DNA from: CAZCJA01 sp964499015
GTDB taxonomy: Bacteria > Elusimicrobiota > Elusimicrobia > F11
Assembly (NCBI GenBank): GCA_964499015.1
Contig: CAZCJA010000054.1
Span: forward strand, 1-16,694
DNA length: 16,694 nucleotides
Reading direction: 5' to 3'
Positions 1 to 5,834 of this stretch are shown here, one piece after another. Every line of letters starts with the position of its first letter. Positions within the stretch are counted from its first letter, which is position 1. The notes beneath the pieces are model-generated. The model made no database searches and was not told the DNA's origin. It worked only from the letters and a program-made list of their open reading frames with translations. Both the position numbers and the translations under genes were made by a program.

Positions 1-1169
1 GGCGCTAACATACCGGAACGACAAAAAGCGGCAAAAGTGGACTCATATAGAGGAGAATCTGTCCCCCCCGCCAACATGGCCAGCGCTTTTCCCTGTTGAA
101 TCTGTTGGTAGGCAAAACTAATTGCGCTTGTTCCTGATGTGCATCCCTGGGAGAACGTGGCGGCTGGTCCACGAAGCTTAAGTTCAGCAGATAATTCACC
201 GGAAGATGGGTTTGCGGATGCGGCGGCAATCGTATAAGGATTCATCTTATGCATGCCCTTGGAGAAGTACTTATCATGCTCTTTAAAGGCAAATGCCAAG
301 CCAGCCATGGATGTTCCAGTTGCAATACCGATATGTTTCCGGTTCATCTTCTGAATGTTAAGCCCGGAGTCATGCAGGGCTTCGAACGCAGAGATAAGAC
401 CGAACTGAACGGGCCTGTCCGTACGTCTTAAAAATTTTGTCTTTAAGCTACTAAAATCATTCTCACTATCATTCTTAAGCAGCTCTTCCAGAAAATTCCA
501 AGCTAAATCATCCGAAACCTCACCCGCATAACGGGAAGGGAGATCCTTTGCGTCAAAATGCGTAATAGAACGAATTCCGGATCGCGACGATTTAATTGCA
601 TCCAAGAATTCTTTTTTTCCGATCGCATTCGGCGCCACAACACCAATTCCCGTTATAACAACTCGCTTCAATTCAAGAATGCGAGGTTTTTTAGATGTAA
701 GACTGATTTTCGCGGACTCACTTAAATATCTCTGCAAAAGGCGTCGATCAGAAATCCGCTGCTCTTTGTCATTAGCATCATCCACTTTTACATCACGACG
801 GTTGGTAGCACGACGCTCTTGAATCCGAGCTTCCGGCTTATTGGCCGCGTTCTCAAAGAACAAAGCCAATTCATTCATTTGCTCTTCAGAGAAATAAGAC
901 AGCTCTGCGCCATGAAGGAATTTTTTAGAAGGGAGTTGTTTAACCCAGAGGATATTTAAGTGGGCCTGGAATTTGGCACCGGGCCGCAATTCAATATCGG
1001 CGTTATAGCGCTTCTTTTTGTCCAAACTAATAGGCAATTCAAAAGAAACGCCTTCATGACCGATATTGATGAGGGTTGTTTTAAAACCCTCAAAAAGTCC
1101 GATTTCAGACCGGCCATAGATATCGATTTCGACTGGGAAACGAAGTCGAATATCTTCCCGGCGATCCAT
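1..1169 (-). CDS. PilZ-like domain fused to beta-ketoacyl synthase (partial, 3' end off window)
   Basis: The frame is open from the ATG at 1169 to the window edge, giving 389 visible residues. Residues 1-110 look like a PilZ domain, the fold that often binds cyclic di-GMP: an RxxxR motif (RREDIR, residues 3-8) is followed by NIGHEG near 35-40, a degenerate (D/N)xSxxG motif with Gly for Ser. A basic, hydrophilic linker spans about 112-168. From residue 169 a beta-ketoacyl synthase begins (RVVITGIGVVAPNAIG), with the condensing-enzyme nucleophile probably Cys343 in SQGCTSGTSAI, followed by LAGGTDSPL. The GCTSG form resembles KS-alpha subunits of type II polyketide synthases more than FabF (ACASG). 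The catalytic histidines would lie beyond the edge. The gene starts just after the OMPP1 stop and is probably cotranscribed with it. A GTG at 1190 is an alternative start; neither start has a strong ribosome binding site. I checked every codon across the junction and found no frameshift. Confidence 0.87.
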   Translation of the reverse strand, partial: MDRREDIRLRFPVEIDIYGRSEIGLFEGFKTTLINIGHEGVSFELPISLDKKKRYNADIELRPGAKFQAHLNILWVKQLPSKKFLHGAELSYFSEEQMNELALFFENAANKPEARIQERRATNRRDVKVDDANDKEQRISDRRLLQRYLSESAKISLTSKKPRILELKRVVITGIGVVAPNAIGKKEFLDAIKSSRSGIRSITHFDAKDLPSRYAGEVSDDLAWNFLEELLKNDSENDFSSLKTKFLRRTDRPVQFGLISAFEALHDSGLNIQKMNRKHIGIATGTSMAGLAFAFKEHDKYFSKGMHKMNPYTIAAASANPSSGELSAELKLRGPAATFSQGCTSGTSAISFAYQQIQQGKALAMLAGGTDSPLYESTFAAFCRSGMLA

Positions 1170-1200
1170 TTTCTCAGCCAATTCAATCACCTATGAGTTG

Positions 1201-2496
1201 CTATCCGCCGAATTTGTGAGATACACCCAAAGCAATGGTATTAATCATTGTTTCGTATTTCCCATCCATCGAAGCCACGGTGCTTCCCGCGCCATTGTTA
1301 ATAGTCTTGTCATTCAAGAAGATAGCTGAATAGGAGAAATCAATCGCGAAACCACCGGCATGGTAGCCCGAACCAAGAGTCAGTGCATAACGCCCTGATT
1401 CAGGAACTGTTGCTTCATATGTTCCTTCAGGAATAACACGTTCATACACCAAGGCACCAAAACGCAAATCAACATGCTCCGTGGCACTGTATTCCGCGCC
1501 GGCGCCAAAGTTATTACTGTTTTTCCAGTTTCTCGCCACACGATGAGTTAAGTTTGTGTTGTCGTTGCTATAGTTGAAGTCCAGATTCTCAACGACATTC
1601 CAGTTAACCCACTCGTAGTCGGTATAAATTGTCCATTTCTCGTTGGGACGATATCCATAGCCGAGCAAAACGCTCTGCGGGAATTTAAACTCGGTGGTTG
1701 CGCCACTGTCGTAAGTAGACGCCAAAGACGCTCCATTGAATCCAAAGGCCGTGCCGTCTTGCAGATTGGAAAGATGAACATCGCCTTCAACGGGAACATT
1801 TACCTGGCTGCGATATGTCAACCCAAACGAATGGATATCGGAGGGTTTCCAATGCGCACTCAAGTTATACCCCAAGCCCGTCCCATCTCCAGTTAGCTTT
1901 GAATCACCATCGCCCGTTGGACTACCAGGGATTAAACCGCTGTCCAAGTTAAAAACCTTTTGATTCAGCTCCGTATCAAAAACGTTGAAGAAATTAACAC
2001 CACCAGCCACAGAGAATTCTCCTGAGACCTGATAAGCGACGGCTGGAGTAATCTGATACATCATTAACTTTGATTCGGTGGCGTAGTATTTAAAGGAGCT
2101 GTTATCTTTCCATTCCGAGATCAAACCAAAAGGAGAATTCACACCGACACCAAAGGCCCAAGGCGAGTCGACTTTTGAATAGGTGAAATAAAAATACGGG
2201 GTGACTGGCAAATTATCCGCCGTCTTATCTTTCTGTCCCGTTGTCGAGGCATGTTCGGTATTAATATCCAAAACCGATGCGCCGTACATTAACTGAGCGC
2301 CTTTCACATTTACCATTGATGCTGGGTTATAAAACACCGCCGACGCATCATCCACAGCACCGGCAACGGCATAACCATGGCCCGTTACTTTCGCATTGAT
2401 ACCGGTTTCATTGCTCAGCGCGCCCGAACCCAAAGCGAACACATTGGTGGACATGCTTAACAGAATAAGAAGGCTTACTATGATTCGATTGTTCAT
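1201..2496 (-). CDS. OMPP1/FadL/TodX-family outer-membrane transporter
   Basis: A 431-residue outer-membrane beta-barrel of the family that passes long-chain fatty acids and other hydrophobic compounds across the outer membrane. The N-terminus is a clear signal peptide (MNNRIIVSLLILLSMSTNVFA, residues 1-21). The mature protein starts with LGSGALSNETG, and the family's hallmark VDDASAVFYNPASM falls at about residues 48-61. The rest alternates aromatic and polar residues as expected for beta strands, and the chain ends in ALGVSHKFGG. The ATG at 2496 is chosen because the signal peptide begins there, with a G-rich ribosome binding site (GGGGG) just upstream. The frame stays open 28 codons further, to a TTG at 2580, but that extension would bury the signal peptide. 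The gene has its own promoter and is followed after 10-31 bases by the PilZ-ketoacyl synthase gene. The substrate cannot be read from the sequence. Confidence 0.9.
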   Translation of the reverse strand: MNNRIIVSLLILLSMSTNVFALGSGALSNETGINAKVTGHGYAVAGAVDDASAVFYNPASMVNVKGAQLMYGASVLDINTEHASTTGQKDKTADNLPVTPYFYFTYSKVDSPWAFGVGVNSPFGLISEWKDNSSFKYYATESKLMMYQITPAVAYQVSGEFSVAGGVNFFNVFDTELNQKVFNLDSGLIPGSPTGDGDSKLTGDGTGLGYNLSAHWKPSDIHSFGLTYRSQVNVPVEGDVHLSNLQDGTAFGFNGASLASTYDSGATTEFKFPQSVLLGYGYRPNEKWTIYTDYEWVNWNVVENLDFNYSNDNTNLTHRVARNWKNSNNFGAGAEYSATEHVDLRFGALVYERVIPEGTYEATVPESGRYALTLGSGYHAGGFAIDFSYSAIFLNDKTINNGAGSTVASMDGKYETMINTIALGVSHKFGG

Positions 2497-2641
2497 TTGA
2501 CCCCCGCAGGTTAGGAATTGGAAGCAAAAATGACGAGTAATGGAAGAATTATGAATGGCTTGAGAGGCTGTACTCAACAATGAGGTTTACTCCTGATTGC
2601 TTAGCATACAACACAGCCACTCGGAGGCAGGTTGTTAACTG
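2497..2641 (-). other. Predicted 5' leader of the OMPP1 mRNA with small hairpin and six-codon mini-ORF
   Basis: If transcription starts about seven bases after the predicted -10 box, the mRNA has a leader of about 145 nucleotides. It holds a small hairpin at 2608-2635 (arms ACAAC/GTTGT outside, GCC/GGC inside, seven-base loop). Directly after it is a six-codon open frame encoding MLSNQE (ATG at 2607, TAA ending at 2587). An AGGAGT at 2594-2589 overlaps the end of this mini-ORF and sits 9 bases before an in-frame TTG at 2580. No known riboswitch is recognised. All of this could be chance. Confidence 0.25.
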
Positions 2642-2647
2642 GCTATA

Positions 2648-2676
2648 AATCTACCCGGATACCAATTCATTGTCAA
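2648..2676 (-). promoter_or_regulatory. Sigma-70-type promoter for OMPP1 operon
   Basis: On the minus strand a perfect TTGACA (-35, 2676-2671) is followed by a 17-base spacer and TAGATT (-10, 2653-2648, four of six consensus bases). It lies in the gap between the HEAT-repeat gene and the OMPP1 gene, in the right direction. The predicted start point is near 2641. Confidence 0.6.
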
Positions 2677-2707
2677 CGATTTATGTTGGTTTTTACCTGT
2701 CGGATTT

Positions 2708-3592
2708 TCATTTATCTGGCGCCCGCCACATCCCATGATGTCCCACACCGCCGCGGCCATGTCGCAAATGTGGTTCACGCGATTCGAATTCCTCATTGGC
2801 TGATTTCTCAACCCCCATCGAATTCAAAGCGGTCCACGCGGAGCTAGTGTCCATCTGCCGCAACGCGCCGATCACCAATTCTTTCCGGAGCGGCTTTTGG
2901 TGATCGGAGACGCCTTCCAGAAGTTTTGACGAAGCCTGGTCGGCATATTGGCGGATTTCCCCCAATGCAATCACCGCCGCATCGCGCACGCGTGACGAAT
3001 CATCCGCCAACGCATTGGTTAAATCGGGCACGACAGAACCAAGTCTCGACCTAAGCCAGGATGAAAGCCGGGCCATTCGCCCCAATTCTTCTGCGCTTTG
3101 CACGCGGATGTCTTCGTTGGAGTCCCTCAACAATCCGGCAATATCATTGATGGCCGGTGACAAGGAATCGACGCGGATATGCGCGATGACATACAACGCA
3201 TTTTGCTTCATCTGCGGATCACCTGTACGTATAAACTCAATAACGGTGGGAACGGCGTTTAAATCGAGGCGTGACAGAGTGGATATCGCCAACGGATTGT
3301 TTACTGGATTTGCGCGTAAAGAAGAGGCCACGGCAGAAACAGCATCGGGCCCTAAGCGACCAAGTGCCTCGCTCGCCCAACCGGCAGCCACCAAGTTTGA
3401 ACTGGCCAACTCTTGTGAAAGATCTGACGCTAGCTCTTGCCGCTGATTCGATGTTAGAGCCGGCAACTCCATTAATGCTTGTTGGCGCTCATGGTAATCT
3501 TGAGAAATTAAGCGATCGCCCAGATCATTCCCAGACGCAGAAGTCATACAAATAACGATAAATCCAAATACGAGAAATAGTGTTTTTTTCAT
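2708..3592 (-). CDS. Secreted HEAT-repeat protein
   Basis: A 294-residue protein with a signal peptide (MKKTLFLVFGFIVICMTSASG, cleavage near 21), followed by about five or six HEAT-type helical repeats between residues 35 and 250. Examples are the units around 70-90 (AAGWASEALGRLGPDAV), 155-175 (NEDIRVQSAEELGRMA) and 199-215 (SSRVRDAAVIALGEIR). Such repeats usually form a curved protein-binding surface, so a periplasmic or outer-membrane-associated scaffold role is likely, but no partner is visible. The C-terminal tail is rich in His and Gly (HLRHGRGGVGHHGMW). The ATG shares one base with the stop of the upstream XRE regulator (TGATG), which implies translational coupling and regulation by that gene's promoter. 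No enzyme motif is seen. Confidence 0.85.
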   Translation of the reverse strand: MKKTLFLVFGFIVICMTSASGNDLGDRLISQDYHERQQALMELPALTSNQRQELASDLSQELASSNLVAAGWASEALGRLGPDAVSAVASSLRANPVNNPLAISTLSRLDLNAVPTVIEFIRTGDPQMKQNALYVIAHIRVDSLSPAINDIAGLLRDSNEDIRVQSAEELGRMARLSSWLRSRLGSVVPDLTNALADDSSRVRDAAVIALGEIRQYADQASSKLLEGVSDHQKPLRKELVIGALRQMDTSSAWTALNSMGVEKSANEEFESREPHLRHGRGGVGHHGMWRAPDK

Positions 3593-4089
3593 CAGCCCTT
3601 CCGGTAAGAAGCTATTAAAACGGAGGCCCGTTTATCTATTCGCGATAATAAAGCCTTCCACTGCTTTTCACCAAATTTGGCTTTTAACCACCTAACAGAA
3701 TGAACCCCAACATGCTCGCCACCTGCTAATCCCGCCTTACGAGGGACATAAAGCCCCAACGCATAACGCTTATGTATAAGAAGACGCGATAACCGCCTAG
3801 CATCTTGCAGATTACGTGCATCTTTTCCACTAGGCTGAAGAGCAGCCCCTGCAAGCTTATCCAGTTGCTGGCGTGTCAATTGGGCAAATAGAACTTTTTT
3901 TTCGATCAGTGTCCCAATTGTAACCCCAAAAGCAACAGCTAGTTTTCGGATAGTAGAAAGTACCGGATCAACTTCGCCGCGCTCAATTTTTGATATCGAA
4001 AGCCGTGCTAACCCAGTTTTTGCAGCAAGTTCTTCCTGCGTTAACCCTAGCTTCTGACGCCAAGCTAAAACTTGAGATCCAAAATCCAT
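3592..4089 (-). CDS. XRE-family HTH regulator with unknown C-terminal domain
   Basis: A 165-residue DNA-binding protein. Residues 6-61 form a typical Cro/C1-type helix-turn-helix (LTQEELAAKTGLARLSISKIERG), with the second and third helices easily visible. Residues 65-165 form a basic, mostly helical extension (including RNLQDARRLSRLL and VRWLKAKFGEKQWKALLSRID) that I do not recognise. It could be a ligand or dimerisation domain. The start at 4089 is supported by the N-terminus beginning just before helix 1, although no ribosome binding site precedes it. Its promoter contains an inverted repeat, which suggests autoregulation. It is coupled by TGATG to the secreted HEAT-repeat gene. An antitoxin role is possible, but no toxin-like partner is adjacent. 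Confidence 0.85.
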   Translation of the reverse strand: MDFGSQVLAWRQKLGLTQEELAAKTGLARLSISKIERGEVDPVLSTIRKLAVAFGVTIGTLIEKKVLFAQLTRQQLDKLAGAALQPSGKDARNLQDARRLSRLLIHKRYALGLYVPRKAGLAGGEHVGVHSVRWLKAKFGEKQWKALLSRIDKRASVLIASYRKG

Positions 4090-4095
4090 AGCCAG

Positions 4096-4124
4096 AAAAT
4101 ATATCTAAATATACATTTAGTCAA
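4096..4124 (-). promoter_or_regulatory. Promoter of the XRE gene, predicted to give a leaderless mRNA
   Basis: On the minus strand TTGACT (-35, 4124-4119) is separated by 17 bases from TATTTT (-10, 4101-4096). A start point seven bases later falls on or next to the A of the ATG at 4089, and the bases between -10 and ATG (CTGGCT) hold no ribosome binding site. An alternative -10, TATATT at 4103-4098, would give at most a two- or three-base leader. Confidence 0.55.
4105..4120. promoter_or_regulatory. Inverted-repeat operator candidate in the XRE promoter
   Basis: A perfect 6-base inverted repeat, CTAAAT-ATAC-ATTTAG on the plus strand, lies almost wholly between the -35 and -10 boxes of the XRE gene promoter. 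A dimeric XRE protein bound here would block RNA polymerase, so autorepression is the natural inference. Confidence 0.5.
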
Positions 4125-4166
4125 AGAATTAACAGGGCAAGCAAGACCTTCTAAAGGGTATGGTTA

Positions 4167-4742
4167 TTATAGGTCAGCGATGTGGCGGGCTTCTTTGCAG
4201 AAGGCGGAGTAGGCGTCCGCGTTGAAGACGGAGAACAGGATCAGCTTGATCTTGGTGTTGCGGCGTTGAAAATATTTGGTGACGTCTTCCAGCATTTCCT
4301 TGGCGACCATCTGGTACGGGGGCGCGGTGCGCGGGTTGCCCAGCACCGGAAACGCGATGGATTTAAGCCGGAGGAACTCCGCGTAGCGGATGGTGCGGTT
4401 GACGGCCTCGCGGATGGCGATTTTCATTTTCGCCGGCTCTTTCTCGCCGAGGAGCACCGTCATAAAAACGTATTTCACTTTCATTTTGCCGCCGGGAAGG
4501 ACCACCACTTTGCCGAGCGGCTCCGGATTTAACGGGCGGTGGGTTTTGAGTTCTTTGCCGGCCGCGGAACTGATCGCTTTAGCGACGCCGGAACGAAAAT
4601 CGAGGTTTTGGTCGACGGGACAAACGAGCACGTCGGCCTCGAGCGCGGCGACGTCGCCGTGGTGCATCACCAGCTTCTTTTCCCCCATGTACATGCTGAA
4701 GCTTCTGTTTCGCTCGGACGTGCGAATAATGGGATACGCCAT
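4167..4742 (-). CDS. Divergent macro-domain protein
   Basis: A 191-residue protein of the macro-domain (Appr-1''-phosphatase) fold, which binds or hydrolyses ADP-ribose derivatives. After about 25 leading residues come the hallmark MHHGDVAALEADVLV (26-40), then SGVAKAISSAAGKEL (51-65), LGKVVVLPGG and IAFPVLGN (129-136). The usual NAAN motif is replaced by PVDQN and the glycine-rich loop by LDFRSG, so catalytic hydrolysis is doubtful while binding may remain. The start at 4742 has GGGG about seven bases upstream. The PilZ gene stop lies 12 bases before it, so the two are probably cotranscribed. Two tandem stop codons close the gene. What it binds is unknown. Confidence 0.75.
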   Translation of the reverse strand: MAYPIIRTSERNRSFSMYMGEKKLVMHHGDVAALEADVLVCPVDQNLDFRSGVAKAISSAAGKELKTHRPLNPEPLGKVVVLPGGKMKVKYVFMTVLLGEKEPAKMKIAIREAVNRTIRYAEFLRLKSIAFPVLGNPRTAPPYQMVAKEMLEDVTKYFQRRNTKIKLILFSVFNADAYSAFCKEARHIADL

Positions 4743-4754
4743 ATCAGCCCCGCG

Positions 4755-5219
4755 TTAAACGATGGATGCTTTTTTGACGTTTTTTAGTTTGGCGGGTTTT
4801 TCGCACAGGTCCCAGTAGGTGCAGCCGTGGAAACAAATCGTCGGCGCTTCTTTCTGGATGCGTTCTTCGCATTCCCAATAGGCGTCGGCCATGTGGGTGA
4901 TTTGGCGGGCGTGGTCGGCGTCGATTTTGGTGAATTCAACGCCGAGCGCGGAGGTGGCTTCTTTGTCGCGCGACCAGGCGAGTTTGCCTTCCACCTGGAA
5001 ACGGTCGAACCCCGGAAGATGAATGCTCAGGGTCAAATGGGGTTTGCCGGTGATATGGCCCATGAGGACGAGATCGAGCCCGCCGGCGGAAAGCGTGGTG
5101 AGAATACCGGGAATGTGTTTGGTGCCGGTTGAATCAAGGATGGTCAGTTCGACCGGTTCGGCCAGGTCCTTGATAACGGGGAGACGTCTGTGTTTCCGTC
5201 GTTCTTTTCCGCTCGACAT
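4755..5219 (-). CDS. PilZ-domain protein with cysteine-rich C-terminal tail
   Basis: A 154-residue cytoplasmic protein. The N-terminus has the cyclic di-GMP-binding RxxxR motif (KERRKHRRL, residues 5-13) and a partner motif LTTLSAGGLDL at 40-50 that matches xxSxxG but with Thr in place of Asp/Asn. The strand pattern through about 97 fits PilZ (EGKLAWSRDKE, LGVEFTKID). After the domain comes a tail with cysteines at 117, 129, 133 and 139 (C-x11-C-x3-C-x5-C, containing CFHGCTYWDLC), which could bind a metal or cofactor; this part is not typical of PilZ. The start at 5219 lacks a clear ribosome binding site. It lies between the SRPBCC gene (63-base gap) and the macro-domain gene (12-base gap). 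Confidence 0.85.
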   Translation of the reverse strand: MSSGKERRKHRRLPVIKDLAEPVELTILDSTGTKHIPGILTTLSAGGLDLVLMGHITGKPHLTLSIHLPGFDRFQVEGKLAWSRDKEATSALGVEFTKIDADHARQITHMADAYWECEERIQKEAPTICFHGCTYWDLCEKPAKLKNVKKASIV

Positions 5220-5282
5220 GGGCGAGACACTACCAAAGCAAAGGCTGGGCGTGCAACTGCAGAAAACAGAACGAGCGGGTTT

Positions 5283-5741
5283 CTAGACGAGATCTGGCAG
5301 ATAATGCGAGGTGGATTCCAAATCGCGCTTGAGGCCGCGCAGCACATCGGCCTGCGGGGCCTTGGTAAAAAGCTTGGCCATCGGCGCGAAAAAGCCGGTT
5401 TCGCGGCTAAGCTCTTCGGTGTAGTGGATTTTGGTGCCTTTGCTCAAAAGCTCGAAGCTCCAGGTGCGGCGCACCCAGAAACCGGCGCCGCGCAGGGTGT
5501 ACGACCATTTCTGATTGGGCTCGAACGCGCACACCTGGCCGGTGGCCCGCTCCACTTTGTTGCCGATCATGATGTCCTGTGTCAGCGTGGCGCCGCGGTA
5601 CAACGGGCCGCTGGTCCCCTGTTTTGAGCTGATAACGCCCGGCATCCACCGGTCGAAAAACTCGGGGTTTGTGCAGTAGTCGAACGCCTCCTCAAGAGGG
5701 CGGTTCACGAAGATGGCCTGATTGATTAGGTTCATGCTCAT
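5283..5741 (-). CDS. SRPBCC-family protein (START/polyketide cyclase-like fold)
   Basis: A 152-residue single-domain protein of the SRPBCC superfamily, whose members have a deep hydrophobic pocket and bind or modify lipids and aromatic molecules. Typical are the N-terminal strand plus helix (NQAIFVNRPLEEAFDYCTN), the following DRWMPGV, the central strands (RATGQVCAFEPNQKWSY, FWVRRTWSFELL, TKIHYTEEL) and a long C-terminal helix (ADVLRGLKRDLESTSHYL). The ATG at 5741 has a good GGAGG six bases upstream. The ligand cannot be inferred. The neighbours are miaB upstream (93-base gap, probably a transcription unit break) and the PilZ gene downstream. Confidence 0.85.
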   Translation of the reverse strand: MSMNLINQAIFVNRPLEEAFDYCTNPEFFDRWMPGVISSKQGTSGPLYRGATLTQDIMIGNKVERATGQVCAFEPNQKWSYTLRGAGFWVRRTWSFELLSKGTKIHYTEELSRETGFFAPMAKLFTKAPQADVLRGLKRDLESTSHYLPDLV

Positions 5742-5834
5742 AGTCTGCCTCCGATGGGATTAAGTTCGCCTGAAGCCGGAATTAAGAAAGGCCGACTCCA
5801 TGAAACGTGTCGATTTTTCAGCCTCTTTTGACGC

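Noticed and set aside
719..962. Twelve-base inverted repeat (CACTTAAATATC at 719-730 and GATATTTAAGTG at 951-962)
   Set aside because: Both copies lie within the coding region of the PilZ-ketoacyl synthase gene, far apart; several 12-base matches are expected by chance in a window of this size.
956..1186. Separate small minus-strand open frame of 76 codons
   Set aside because: It is an alternative frame of the PilZ-ketoacyl synthase gene, whose own frame is continuous and has recognisable domains.
2497..2580. OMPP1 start at the TTG at 2580
   Set aside because: It would put 28 residues ahead of a perfect signal peptide, even though an AGGAG lies upstream; the ATG at 2496 is preferred.
4151..4163. 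Small inverted repeat CCTT-TTA-AAGG style hairpin after the macro-domain gene as a terminator
   Set aside because: The stem is only four base pairs and no run of T follows, so it is not a credible intrinsic terminator.
3592..4742. Toxin-antitoxin pair formed by the XRE protein and the macro-domain protein
   Set aside because: The macro gene lies upstream with its own operon partners, a promoter separates the two, and neither has a toxin-type motif; some DarT/DarG antitoxins carry macro domains, but no DarT-like gene is adjacent.
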